DNA of 64,000 nucleotides, from the NCBI GenBank assembly GCA_958295495.1, contig OY282352.1, positions 4,032,548-4,096,547 on the forward strand, written 5' to 3'. Shown here piece after piece: positions 34,293 to 43,522 of this stretch. Under the pieces are notes generated by a model. The model searched no databases and had not been told where the DNA came from. It saw nothing but the letters and a program-made list of their open reading frames with translations. Position 1 is the stretch's first letter, and every line of letters begins with the position of its first letter. The DNA comes from an uncultured Latescibacterota bacterium. Its GTDB lineage: Bacteria; Latescibacterota; UBA2968; UBA8231. The position numbers and the translations under genes were made by a program.

Positions 34293-34447
34293 GGATAGCT
34301 CCTCCCCTCTACTTCTGTCATACTGGTGGCGTTTGGGCGAGCAGGTTTGATTCTGAGTTTGTCTGTGCAGGACAATCCTCTTTGGCTATTCATAAACAGA
34401 ATTTCATTCGGCCATGCTGGCGAAAATCGCGAACGGGTAATAGGTAG

Positions 34448-35212
34448 TCATAGGCTCATTAGGGCAAGCGCATGTGGGTCGCCTTTTTCGCGCGCGTAGC
34501 GCAGGGCGTGGCGCACGATTTGCAAGCGTTGCTTGCTGGCGTCGGCGCGCCAGCACGTTAGACAGGCGTACGCAGCGTCGGGGTTGTCTTTGAGGATGTC
34601 GCTTAGGTTGCCGGCTACGGATTTTCGCACTTGGGGGGAGGGGTCGTCTTTTAGGTGCTCTAGCAGGTCGAGTAGGGGGCTTGGGGCGGCGATGAAGGCG
34701 GTTAGTTGGTTGACCCCGGGCATGATCCGCAGACGCAGGCGCGGGCGCGTGGCGTCGCTGACGAGGCGGCGGATGCGGGCGTTGGGATGCTTGGTCCAGG
34801 TGTGCAATTGCGCCAGCGTGAGCTCGGGCTGGTGCGTTATGAACGAGCGCAGCGCGACTTGGGCCGCGTACGTGCGGGTGGCCAGTGCGGCGAGCGCGAC
34901 CATGGACGCGGCAAAGTGCGCCTGCCCGTATTGCGCGACAAAATGGGCGATGGGTGCCAGCTTGTAGCCTTGCTCGGGTATGGGCGATTCGGCGGAATGC
35001 GCTGGGCCGAGGATCTGGCGCAAGATGTGCAGCGCGTCGGAGTAGTGCGGCGGCAGGTGCTCAGCGAGGGCCACGGCGATTTGAGCGGCCCAACCGCCGT
35101 TTGATGCGCGGGCAAAGGACGCGAGGAAGGACTCCAGTGGAAAGCACGGCTCGACCGTTTGGATCCGCAATCCCAGCTCGGTGGCGAGGTCCATGCCGAA
35201 CTTATCGCTCAT
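34448..35212 (-). CDS. DNA alkylation repair HEAT-repeat protein (AlkC/AlkD-like)
   Basis: A 254-residue all-helical protein. WTKHPNARIRRLVSDATRPRLRLR, PSPLLDLLEHLKDDPSPQVRKSVAGNLSDILKDNPD and LTCWRADASKQRLQIVRHALRY are the HEAT-like repeats of the AlkC/AlkD 3-methyladenine DNA glycosylase superfamily, which excises alkylated bases without flipping them. The ATG overlaps the stop of the Gfo/Idh gene (ATGA). The length is slightly above AlkD and fits AlkC-like members. Confidence 0.85.
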   Translation of the reverse strand: MSDKFGMDLATELGLRIQTVEPCFPLESFLASFARASNGGWAAQIAVALAEHLPPHYSDALHILRQILGPAHSAESPIPEQGYKLAPIAHFVAQYGQAHFAASMVALAALATRTYAAQVALRSFITHQPELTLAQLHTWTKHPNARIRRLVSDATRPRLRLRIMPGVNQLTAFIAAPSPLLDLLEHLKDDPSPQVRKSVAGNLSDILKDNPDAAYACLTCWRADASKQRLQIVRHALRYAREKGDPHALALMSL

Positions 35213-36210
35213 AGCGCAAAAGGTGGAATGCGGAGGAACGCGCCCCCTTGCCGGGCGGACTCTTGAGCCAGCAGGCAGGCTTGGGCCGTGGCGAACACCG
35301 AGCGGGTGGGGATGAAGAGGTCTGTGCCGCGTTCGAGGGCGTCGATCAGGTTGGCGACGAACGCGCCGCTTTGGTCCGCGGGCAAATCGGGCGCGTACGG
35401 GGCGCGCTCGTTGGTGGCGATGAGCAGGTGATCGTCGGCATAGGCGCGCAGGTGCGCCGAGCCGGCCGTGCCCATGATGATGAAGCGGGTGTCGCCAAAC
35501 GAGGGCGCGGCTTGAGGCGTGAGCCAGTCGGCGGTGAGGGTCGCCAATGCGCCGTCGGATAGTTCAAAGGAAGCCTGTACGTGGTCGTCTAAGCGCGGCG
35601 CGGCTGTGAATCGCTTGCAGGTGGCGAGGGAGTGGACGCCGACGCATTCGGCATTGGTGAGCCAGCGGATTTGATCGACGCCGTGGCAAGCTAGGTCGTG
35701 GAACGCGCCGGTGTACTGATTCGGGTCGAAATACCAAGCTGGGGCGGTGGCGCGGCGGAGCTTGTGCGGGTGGGTGGAGATGAGGCTGGCGATGGTCCCG
35801 AGTGCGCCATCGAGGATGGCTTGGCGCAGGGCGATAAACGGCGGATAGCTGCGCGAGGTGAACCAGATGGACACGTGGATCGCGCTGGCGGCCACGGCAC
35901 AGCGCATGCGCTCCCAGTCGTCGAGTGTGCGGCACAGGGGTTTGTCGAGGAGCAGGTGAATGCCGGCGCGGGCGCAGGTCTCTACCAGCGCGGTTTTCTC
36001 GTGGTGGATCAAGCCTTCGAGGATTAGCTCGGGCCGGGCGCGGGCGATCATGTCCTCCAAGGTGGCAAAGCGGGGGATGGATGCGTAGCGCGCGCAGAGC
36101 GCGTCGTCGTCTTCGACCAAGCCGACGATGTGCCCGTTGTGCGCCTGCAAGGCGGATTGGATCATGCCGCTGATGTGGCCGTAGTGGATGCCCATGATGC
36201 CGATGCGCAT
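35209..36210 (-). CDS. Gfo/Idh/MocA family oxidoreductase
   Basis: A 333-residue dehydrogenase starting MRIGIMGIHYGHISG. The nucleotide loop is atypical (GIHYGHISG in place of GxGxxG), so cofactor use may be unusual. The LLLDKPLCRTLDDWERM segment supplies the DKP lysine, and DLACHGVDQIRWL is the common C-terminal HGVD motif. Sequence upstream of 36210 in the same frame is not coding in character. It is coupled to the AlkC/AlkD-like gene. Confidence 0.85.
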   Translation of the reverse strand: MRIGIMGIHYGHISGMIQSALQAHNGHIVGLVEDDDALCARYASIPRFATLEDMIARARPELILEGLIHHEKTALVETCARAGIHLLLDKPLCRTLDDWERMRCAVAASAIHVSIWFTSRSYPPFIALRQAILDGALGTIASLISTHPHKLRRATAPAWYFDPNQYTGAFHDLACHGVDQIRWLTNAECVGVHSLATCKRFTAAPRLDDHVQASFELSDGALATLTADWLTPQAAPSFGDTRFIIMGTAGSAHLRAYADDHLLIATNERAPYAPDLPADQSGAFVANLIDALERGTDLFIPTRSVFATAQACLLAQESARQGGAFLRIPPFAL

Positions 36211-36327
36211 GATGAATACTCCTAAGTGAAGCTGAGGACGATGGTGTGCGCGGGAAGATAAGACGCGGCGGATGAATGCGCTACGGCTATTGTAGCGTAT
36301 ATTCAGGCACGAGAAAGGATCCGAATC

Positions 36328-37848
36328 ATGTCTGATTGGCTTACCGCAAGACAGTTGCAGCACTTGCAGCGCGGCTGGCGCAAGCGGGTCGAGACGCCCA
36401 TCCCGACCCAAGTCGTATCCAGCGGCGAGTGCTTCCCGCCGCGGCAGTCCCGCCGCCAAGCCCAAGCCGAGGCCCTGATGCGCGAAAAGACCGACTTCTA
36501 CGCTGGTCGTCAGGGGATGCCCCGCCAGCGGTATCTCCGCTCGCCCAGCGGCATGGCCGCGGCGTTTATGGCGATGAATCAAGTCTATGGCAATGTCTAT
36601 CGCGTCGATCCAGCCGAGGCCGAAGACCCGGCGGCCGCCGAAGACCGGCGCAGCCAGACCCGCGACCAGTTCATCTTCGACGTCCACACCCACCATGTGC
36701 GCGAGGACTACACTTGGGAAGGCCAGCTCTGGCTGCGCGACGTGGCGCGGGGCAACAACCAAGCCCGCACCCCTTGGAATCCAGCGCTGGTCGAGCAGGA
36801 GCTAGACCTGAAGTACTACAAGTTCGATTACTACGTCAAAGACATGTTTTTCGACAGCGACACTACCCTCGCGCTGTTGAGTACCTCGCCCTCGGTCGAT
36901 CCCGAAAAGACGCTGCTGTCCGACCGGCAGATGGTCGCTACGCGGGACCAAGTCAACGAGATCGCCGGCACGCGGCGGATGTTTGCCCACGGAGTTATCT
37001 GGCCGAGCGCACCGGAGTACTTGGAGCTGATGGACCCGGCGGCAACCGAATTGAAGGTGGACTCCTGGAAGGGCTACACCATCGGCGACGTGCTGGGCTA
37101 CCATCCCACCTTTGACCGGCCTTGGCGCCTCGACGACGAGGAGTTAACGTGGCCCACCTACGAAAAGGCCCGCCAGCTCGGCGTGCGCAACATCTGCATC
37201 CACAAAGGCGTTTTGCCGCTCGACTACGAGCGCCTTCCCAACTGGCAATACGCCAGCGTCGAGGACGTGGGCGGCGCGGCAGCCGCGTGGCCCGACCTGA
37301 ATTTCCACATCTACCACGCGGGTTTGAAGATGTGGCGGGACGCCGAATCAGTGAGCGAGGAATTTGAGCGCACTGGGCGGCTGGCTTGGATCGACGAGTT
37401 GGCCGCCATCCCCGCCGAATACGGGGTGTCGAATGTGTACGCGGATATTGGCCTGTCGTTCGGGGCGCTGGCGATTACGCATCCGCGACTGGCCGCGGCC
37501 ATGGTGGCCAAGTTGGTCAAGGGCCTCGGCGTTGATCGCGTGTTGTGGGGAACGGATTCGATTTGGTTTGGCTCGCCGCAATGGCAGATTGAGGCGTTTC
37601 GCCGGATTGAGCTGCCGCCCGACTTGCAGGACAAACTCGATCTAGCGCCGCTTGGCCCGGCCGACGGCCCGGTGAAAAACGCGATTTTCGGCATCAACGC
37701 CGCCGGGCAATACAACCTCGCGCTGGACGCGCAGGGCCGACCTGTGACCGACTACGCCGGCGACGCGCTGTCGCAGCTCAAAGCCGAATACTTGGCGGCG
37801 GGCCATGAGCGCGACAATCTGTTCTGGGGATGGATTCACAAGGAGTAG
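36328..37848 (+). CDS. Amidohydrolase-family metal-dependent hydrolase
   Basis: A 506-residue protein of the amidohydrolase_2 (ACMSD-like) superfamily. FIFDVHTHHV (about residue 113) is the N-terminal metal-binding HxH-type motif, GVRNICIHKG and FHIYHAG lie on later barrel strands, and DRVLWGTDSIWFG carries the C-terminal metal-binding aspartate. The first 100 residues, including FYAGRQGMPRQRYLRSP, are an extension specific to this long subgroup. AGAAAGGA precedes the ATG. It stands alone, and the 170 bases after it hold no gene. Confidence 0.88.
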   Translation: MSDWLTARQLQHLQRGWRKRVETPIPTQVVSSGECFPPRQSRRQAQAEALMREKTDFYAGRQGMPRQRYLRSPSGMAAAFMAMNQVYGNVYRVDPAEAEDPAAAEDRRSQTRDQFIFDVHTHHVREDYTWEGQLWLRDVARGNNQARTPWNPALVEQELDLKYYKFDYYVKDMFFDSDTTLALLSTSPSVDPEKTLLSDRQMVATRDQVNEIAGTRRMFAHGVIWPSAPEYLELMDPAATELKVDSWKGYTIGDVLGYHPTFDRPWRLDDEELTWPTYEKARQLGVRNICIHKGVLPLDYERLPNWQYASVEDVGGAAAAWPDLNFHIYHAGLKMWRDAESVSEEFERTGRLAWIDELAAIPAEYGVSNVYADIGLSFGALAITHPRLAAAMVAKLVKGLGVDRVLWGTDSIWFGSPQWQIEAFRRIELPPDLQDKLDLAPLGPADGPVKNAIFGINAAGQYNLALDAQGRPVTDYAGDALSQLKAEYLAAGHERDNLFWGWIHKE

Positions 37849-38021
37849 GAGAATCATCTGGCATGATTCCATCGTCGAAGAAGTTGGTCGCAATCGCCAA
37901 GTGTAGGCCGCAAAGTTTCAGCGCGACGTCAAGGCGATTTGCCGTGCTGCCCGCGAGCGGCAAAAAGTCACAGCATCCCTGAAAACCGACGCCTAGTACT
38001 CGGCACTGGAGCAAACGCTTC

Positions 38022-39785
38022 CTAGGCCGACAGCCGCCGCACGTACGCGTAATAAGGGGCGATGGTCCGCTCGGCGTGGTCGTAGAACGAGGCGTAGAGC
38101 CGGTCGGGGCCAGCGGCGAGGTCAATCTCAAAGCAGGCGCTCGTCGCGGTGGGATCGACTTCTTGCTGGAGATTCTGGCCGCCGATTGTTAGCTGTGCCC
38201 AGCCGAGGGCGAGGGCGACTCCGCCCTCGTAGGCCGGCGCTTCTTTCGGCTGGATGCCGGCGCGATACCAGCCGCTGTCGTCGCCCTCAATCCCCGCAGC
38301 AAGCGCATAGCCGGTTTCCTCGGGCCAGCGCCGCAGCTCAATCTGGTAGCGGCCCGCCTCTTTGACATCGACGGCCCAAAAACCACTCGCGATTTGCCCG
38401 GCGCGGACTTGGCGCTGATTCCAGACGGCGCTACACGCCTCATTGCGGATGTCGTGGGTAGTGAGTTTGACGGGTTGGTCGTCCCGGCCCAAGGCAATCG
38501 GCTCGTCGCGGTCGAACTGCTCGGATACGAGATCCCACCAGCCATTGTACGCGGTGCGCAACTCGGCGACGATAGCGGGATGCGCCGCGGCGCGGTCCTG
38601 CCGCTGCCCGGGATCCGCGCCGAGGTCGTAGAGTGCGCGGCCGTCGATGAGCCGCCACTTGCTCTTCATCACTGCGCTCTTGCGCCATTTGACCGGAGCG
38701 GCCACGCGCTGGGTGTCGCAGAAGGTGAAGCGGTCGGCCCACGCTGCGTCGTCTGCGCCGCCCAGCAACGGCGCTAGGCTCTGGCCGTGGAAGCTGCGGC
38801 CGGCTGGGACCTCAACCCCGCACAAGTCGAGCAAGGTCGGCATGAAATCCACATAGCTGGTCAGCGCGTCGAGGTCGCGGCCGCCGGCGATTTGCCCGTT
38901 GGGGTAGCGGATGAAGAAGGGTACGCGGTGGCCGCCTTCGTAGGCCGAGCCTTTCTTGCCGCGCATTCCGGCGTTGTAGCTGCCCGGCCCTTCGCGGGGG
39001 AACTGATCGGCGTCCAATTCGACGCCCGTGGCCGTGCCGTTGTCGGTCATAAAGATGAGAATGGTATGGTCGGCTATACCCAACTCGTCGAGCGTGGCCC
39101 GCAAGCGGCCAAAGTTGTCGTCGATGTTGGTGATCATGCCGTAGAAGCGGGCGCGCTCTTCGTGCGGGGTGCGGTCGCGGTATTGCTCGACGTAGTGTGG
39201 CTCGACGTTGAGCGGCCCGTGCGGCGCGTTGGTGGCTATGTAACAGAAAAAGGGCGCGTCGGCGTTTTCTTTGATAAAGCGCCGGCTCTCGCGGAAGAAC
39301 ACGTCCGTGCAGTAGCCCTCATACGGGGTGGGGACGCCGTTTTTGAAATAGGTGTCGTCAAAGTAGTCGTTGCCCCAGGCGTCGCCCGTGTTGCCGATGC
39401 CGCCGCCAGCGTGGTACACGGATTCGGCAAAGCCGCGCTCGTGCGGTCGGTAGGGCGGGCTGTCGCCGAGGTGCCACTTGCCAAAGTGCCCAGTGCGGTA
39501 GCCGACTGCCGAGAGCGCGTCGGCTAGGGTCCACTCGTCGGCGCGCAACAGCGAGCGGCCGCCGATGGTGTGCCAGACGCCGGCGCTGTTGCAGTAGTGG
39601 CCGGTGAGGAGGCCGGCGCGGGTGGGGGCGCAGGTGGAGCCGACGTGGTAGTCGGTGAAGCGCACGGCGTCTTGGTAGAAGCGGTCGAGGCAAGGCGTGC
39701 GGATTGCGCTGTTGCCGTGGCAGCCAAGATCGCCGTAGCCTTGGTCGTCGGTGAGGACGAAGACGATGTTGGGGCGCGGGTTCAT
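38022..39785 (-). CDS. Sulfatase with C-terminal beta domain
   Basis: A 587-residue sulfatase. NIVFVLTDDQGYGDLGC carries the N-terminal metal-binding aspartates, CAPTR with Cys52 is the formylglycine site, GKWHLGD and IFMTDNGTATG complete the active site. The last 130 residues after the canonical C-terminal subdomain form an extra beta-rich domain (GRYQIELRRWPEETG...) seen in glycan sulfatases. No signal peptide. The ATG overlaps the stop of the RraA-family gene (ATGA). Sequence further upstream in frame is the RraA gene out of phase. Confidence 0.93.
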   Translation of the reverse strand: MNPRPNIVFVLTDDQGYGDLGCHGNSAIRTPCLDRFYQDAVRFTDYHVGSTCAPTRAGLLTGHYCNSAGVWHTIGGRSLLRADEWTLADALSAVGYRTGHFGKWHLGDSPPYRPHERGFAESVYHAGGGIGNTGDAWGNDYFDDTYFKNGVPTPYEGYCTDVFFRESRRFIKENADAPFFCYIATNAPHGPLNVEPHYVEQYRDRTPHEERARFYGMITNIDDNFGRLRATLDELGIADHTILIFMTDNGTATGVELDADQFPREGPGSYNAGMRGKKGSAYEGGHRVPFFIRYPNGQIAGGRDLDALTSYVDFMPTLLDLCGVEVPAGRSFHGQSLAPLLGGADDAAWADRFTFCDTQRVAAPVKWRKSAVMKSKWRLIDGRALYDLGADPGQRQDRAAAHPAIVAELRTAYNGWWDLVSEQFDRDEPIALGRDDQPVKLTTHDIRNEACSAVWNQRQVRAGQIASGFWAVDVKEAGRYQIELRRWPEETGYALAAGIEGDDSGWYRAGIQPKEAPAYEGGVALALGWAQLTIGGQNLQQEVDPTATSACFEIDLAAGPDRLYASFYDHAERTIAPYYAYVRRLSA

Positions 39786-40516
39786 TGTTCTGCGCGCCAA
39801 GCTTCGTATTCGGCGCGGGCTTCTTCGCTGAGCGGGTAGTACTTGCGCAGGTGCCCGCCCTCGGCCAGTCTCATGCGGCTGAAGTCCTCCCACTCGGCGT
39901 GGGCTTGGGCCTTTTCGGCCAATTCCGGGGCGAGCTGGGCGGGGACGACGGTGGTGCCGTCGTCGTCGGCGACGATGATGTCGCCGGGCATGACGAGGGT
40001 GTCGCCGCAGGCAATGGGCACGTTGACCGCGAAGGGAAAGATATTGGTTTGGGTGTGGAAATTGGGGGTGGTGCCGCGCAGCCAAAGCCCGATGTCGAGG
40101 TCTTCAATCACCTTGGGGAAGTCGCGGATGCAGCCGTCGATGACCGCGCCGATGCCGCCGCGCCCCATGAAGAAGGTGAGCATCATCTCGCCGAAGACCC
40201 CGCTGTGCATGTCGCCGCGGGCATCGACGACGATGATGTCGCCGGGTTGGGTGTGGTACAGGGAGTGGCGGTGGAGCTGTTTTTCCGGGTCGGCGTATTC
40301 ATCGACCGAGTATTGGTCTTCGCGCTTGGGCATAAACTGCAAGGTCAGGGCCGGGCCGACGATGTGCTTGCCCGGGGTGCGGGCGACCGGGCCTTGGATG
40401 TGGGGGTCGCGGATGCCCAAGCGGGCTAGTTCGCCAGCGGCCGTGGCGCTGCTAATATCGGCGAGTTGAGCGACGAGGGCTTTGGGAGGGCGTTGGATGT
40501 CGTTGGTTTCGACCAT
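39782..40516 (-). CDS. RraA / HMG-aldolase family protein
   Basis: A 244-residue member of the RraA-like family, which includes class II 4-hydroxy-4-methyl-2-oxoglutarate aldolases, oxaloacetate decarboxylases and the RNase E regulator RraA. Visible motifs: ISSATAAGELARLG, VGPALTLQF, PGDIIVVDARGDMHSGVFGEMM, GGIGAVIDGCIRD (the R-D pair that binds substrate and metal) and PGDIIVADDDGTTVVP. In this setting, upstream of a sulfatase, a role in carbohydrate-acid breakdown is more likely than RNase E control. Confidence 0.9.
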   Translation of the reverse strand: MVETNDIQRPPKALVAQLADISSATAAGELARLGIRDPHIQGPVARTPGKHIVGPALTLQFMPKREDQYSVDEYADPEKQLHRHSLYHTQPGDIIVVDARGDMHSGVFGEMMLTFFMGRGGIGAVIDGCIRDFPKVIEDLDIGLWLRGTTPNFHTQTNIFPFAVNVPIACGDTLVMPGDIIVADDDGTTVVPAQLAPELAEKAQAHAEWEDFSRMRLAEGGHLRKYYPLSEEARAEYEAWRAEQ

Positions 40517-40606
40517 GGTGTCTCCTGTCGTTAAGTGCGGATTTATTTAAGCTAAGAACGAGGCGTCGGTAGGGCCAATCAAGTGGCAGGGGTTTAAGAG
40601 GTTGCC

Positions 40607-40770
40607 CTAAGTACACGACAGTAAAGGTAGCTGCTCGGGTTATCATCTTGATAGAACTTCATAGAAGGGGCGGCATAACTGGTTACGCTAAGTACACAAC
40701 CATACACCAAGCACGAGACCAACCTAAACGCGACCGACAATATGAACCCATTTTACTGTCATGTACTTAG
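40607..40770. mobile_element. MITE derived from the IS4-like element
   Basis: A 164-base element bounded by CTAAGTACACGACAGTAA and ...TTTACTGTCATGTACTTAG. Its last 80 bases match the 3' end of the transposase gene in copies 1 and 2 (ACCATACACCAAGCACGAGA, then CGACCGACAATAT). An internal CTAAGTACACAAC near 40689 suggests that it formed by a deletion between IS ends. It is flanked by a 9-base duplication GAGGTTGCC (40598-40606 and 40771-40779). It is non-autonomous and would need the transposase of copy 2. Confidence 0.85.
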
Positions 40771-40855
40771 GAGGTTGCCTATTATTTGGACATCTGGCAC
40801 AGTAAGCGGTCGTGGACAAACCGAGAGATGTACCCTCCCAATGAGGAGAGGACCT

Positions 40856-42319
40856 ATGTTGACCCGACTGAAAGTCTCTAACTTCAAAAATTTGGTGGAT
40901 GTGGATTTGTACCTCGGTCCGTTTACCTGTGTGGTCGGGTCGAATGGGGTGGGTAAGTCGAACTTGTTCGACGCGATTCGGTTTCTGAGCGCACTGGCCA
41001 ATCACACGCTCATGGAGGCCGCGGCCGCCGTGCGCGACCAAGACAGCCGCACTGCACCCGTGCGCGACCTTTTTCACCGCGTGGGCAACCACTATGCCGA
41101 GCGCATGACTTTTGAGGCAGAGATGATAGTGCCTCGGCGGGCCATCGACGACTTGGGGCAGGAAGCCGAAGCCAGTATCACATTTTTGCGCTATTCCCTA
41201 GAGCTCGCCTACCGAAAGACGGACGACAACTTGGTGCGAGGTAATCTCGCTATCGTCAAAGAAGAACTAGTCCATATCACCCACGGCGATGCCCCCCGAC
41301 ATCTTTTATTTCCTCACAGTGCAAAGGACTGGCGCAAATCCGCAGTGCATGGCAAGCGCCGCGTCCCCTATTTCATTTCAACCGCAGGCGAGGGCGAAAA
41401 CAGAGTCATAAAACTACATCAGGATGGCGGCAGCAGTGGGCGTCCTTTGCCCCGATCAGCCGCTAATCTACCTCGCACAGTGCTTTCCATAGCCAATGCG
41501 GCGGAAAGCCCTACGGCATTGGTCGCTCGCCGAGAGATGGAATCTTGGCAAATGTTGCAACTGGAACCTTCGGCCTTGAGAAGACCGGATGAGTTTGGTG
41601 CTCCTACGCATTTAGGAGCGGATGGTCGCTACCTGGCGGCTACGTTGTATCGCTTGGGTCGCCATGCAGGGCAACAGGTGAGTCAGGACACTGTCGAGGG
41701 TTGGAAGCCAGAGAGTCAAGACATCAGTTCGGAACAACTTCTACACTTGGCGGACCAACTCGACATTCAAGCCTCGGCCCCCCAAAAAGTATATAGCCAG
41801 ATCGCCAACCGCTTGGCCGAACTCATCGACGGTGTGCATGATATTCACATAGAGCGGGATGAGAAGCGGGAGCTATTGACGTTATGTGTAAAAAACGAGG
41901 AGGGAACCTTGCATCCGGCACGCGCCCTGTCGGATGGCACCTTGCGCTTTCTCGCTTTGGCCGTCTTGGAGAGCGACCCGCAAATGCAGGGAGTGATTTG
42001 TTTGGAAGAGCCGGAAAACGGCATTCATCCGGCGCGGATTACGGCCATACTGCAACTGCTCAGGGATATTGCGGTGGATACCCAAGAGCCTGTGGGGGAG
42101 GACAATCCCCTGCGCCAAGTGATCGTCAACACCCACTCGCCTGTAGTATTCCAGCAAGTCCCGGCTGAGAGCGTCGTATTTGTGAAGGCAAGAGAGGCCA
42201 TAGACGAGGAGGGACGCCTCTATAAAAAGGCCCATTTTCTCTGCCTGTCCGATACTTGGCGAGCCAAAGTGAGCGAAGATGCCGCCCGCGGCGATCTGCT
42301 CCCTTATCTGAGATTTTAG
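40856..42319 (+). CDS. AAA family ATPase (RecF/SMC-like, AAA_21), orphan
   Basis: A 487-residue ATPase. MLTRLKVSNFKNLVDVDL and FTCVVGSNGVGKSNLFDAIRFL form the N-terminal ABC/SMC core with Walker A (about residues 31-38); ARALSDGTLRFLALAVL is the signature motif, GVICLEEPENGIHP the Walker B and VIVNTHSPVVF the H-loop. A long central helical/beta insertion separates the halves. Such proteins belong to the predicted-ATPase/AAA_21 group found in many defence loci, but no nuclease partner is adjacent. AGGAGAGG precedes the ATG; earlier in-frame codons derive from the MITE. Confidence 0.87.
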   Translation: MLTRLKVSNFKNLVDVDLYLGPFTCVVGSNGVGKSNLFDAIRFLSALANHTLMEAAAAVRDQDSRTAPVRDLFHRVGNHYAERMTFEAEMIVPRRAIDDLGQEAEASITFLRYSLELAYRKTDDNLVRGNLAIVKEELVHITHGDAPRHLLFPHSAKDWRKSAVHGKRRVPYFISTAGEGENRVIKLHQDGGSSGRPLPRSAANLPRTVLSIANAAESPTALVARREMESWQMLQLEPSALRRPDEFGAPTHLGADGRYLAATLYRLGRHAGQQVSQDTVEGWKPESQDISSEQLLHLADQLDIQASAPQKVYSQIANRLAELIDGVHDIHIERDEKRELLTLCVKNEEGTLHPARALSDGTLRFLALAVLESDPQMQGVICLEEPENGIHPARITAILQLLRDIAVDTQEPVGEDNPLRQVIVNTHSPVVFQQVPAESVVFVKAREAIDEEGRLYKKAHFLCLSDTWRAKVSEDAARGDLLPYLRF

Positions 42320-42427
42320 TATTCTGTACAGATTGGCCGCGTTCAGACGGCTGGCAGCGGCGGTTGAGCAGGTCGCAACCGCAGGACAATGGCGTTAGAG
42401 GCAAACCTTAAAACTAGGAGGAAGCAG

Positions 42428-43522
42428 ATGACAGTGGAAGATCGCGGCTCGGCCATTCGCGTCGAGCGTTTGACGGCCATTCCGGTGGGGGCCAAGGGCT
42501 ACGTGAAGGTGGAGACGAATATGGGGGTGGTCGGCTGGGGTGAGATCAACAACATGGAGACCAAGGTCGCCTGCGCCTTGGCCGAGTCGCTGGGATCGCT
42601 GATCGTCGGCGAAAACCCGACGCGGATCGAGCACCACTGGCAGCGGCTGTTCCGCGCTCATCGCAACCTGCGCGGCGGCGGGCTGATGCTGCACGTGATT
42701 GCGGCCGTTGACATGGCGCTGTGGGACATTGCCGGCAAGCTCTATCAGGTGCCGGTGTATCGCCTGTTGGGCGGCCCCTGCCGCGACAAGGTGTGGATGT
42801 ATCCTAGCCCCAAGGCGATTAAGGTTGGCCCTGGGGGGGCGCAGTATCACGCGGGAACGCCGGCTGAGGTGGCCGAGTTGGTGCAGCGGGTGGCCGATGC
42901 GCGCGCCAAGGTGGGGCCGGATGGGGCGGTGATGTTCGACGCGCACAGCATGTTGCCGCTGCCGCTGGTCAAGCAATTTGCCGGTTATCTCAAGCCGGAC
43001 GATTTGCTCTTTTTGGAAGAGGCGTGGGTGCCGGGCAACATCGAGGCCATGCAGAAGCTGCGCGCGGCCGTGCCCGTGCCGTTGGCGACCGGCGAGCGCG
43101 ACCGCACCATTTGGGAGGTGCGCGAGATTTTGGAGGCCCAAGTCGTGGATATCCTGCAGCCCGACTGCGGCCACGGCGGCGGCATCAGCCAGATGCAGAA
43201 AGTCGCTGCCCTGTGCGAGGCGCATCACGTGCCGATTGCCCCGCATTGCACCATGTCGTTTTTGGGCTTGACGGCGAGCTTACACGTGGCGGCATCCGTG
43301 GCGTTTTTCCTCATCCACGAGGGCTACGAGCACCAATTGCCGGAAGGTGTGGCGCACAGGACGTGGACCTTGGACGCGGAGGGATATGCGTCGCTGCCGG
43401 AGGGGCCGGGATTGGGGGTGGAGATCGACGAGGAACGGGCCATTGCCGTGGGGCAGGCGAGCGCGCGGCAGTTTAAGTGGCCGGATAACCGGCTGCGGGA
43501 TGGGTCGGTGGCGGATTATTAG
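42428..43522 (+). CDS. Mandelate racemase/muconate lactonizing enzyme family protein
   Basis: A 364-residue enolase-superfamily enzyme that would dehydrate or isomerise a sugar acid through a metal-stabilised enolate. The N-terminal capping domain (VRVERLTAIPV...) is followed by the barrel with MFDAHSMLPL (first metal ligand), FLEEAWVPGN (second), DILQPDCGHGGGISQ (third/Asp-His region) and PIAPHCTMSFLG (catalytic His). This resembles D-galactonate or gluconate dehydratases. AGGAGG precedes the ATG at 42428. A long hairpin follows the stop. Confidence 0.92.
   Translation: MTVEDRGSAIRVERLTAIPVGAKGYVKVETNMGVVGWGEINNMETKVACALAESLGSLIVGENPTRIEHHWQRLFRAHRNLRGGGLMLHVIAAVDMALWDIAGKLYQVPVYRLLGGPCRDKVWMYPSPKAIKVGPGGAQYHAGTPAEVAELVQRVADARAKVGPDGAVMFDAHSMLPLPLVKQFAGYLKPDDLLFLEEAWVPGNIEAMQKLRAAVPVPLATGERDRTIWEVREILEAQVVDILQPDCGHGGGISQMQKVAALCEAHHVPIAPHCTMSFLGLTASLHVAASVAFFLIHEGYEHQLPEGVAHRTWTLDAEGYASLPEGPGLGVEIDEERAIAVGQASARQFKWPDNRLRDGSVADY

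Noticed and set aside
39785-40085. N-terminal 100-residue extension of the sulfatase
   Set aside because: It is the RraA-family gene read in another frame; the sulfatase motifs begin right after ATG 39785.
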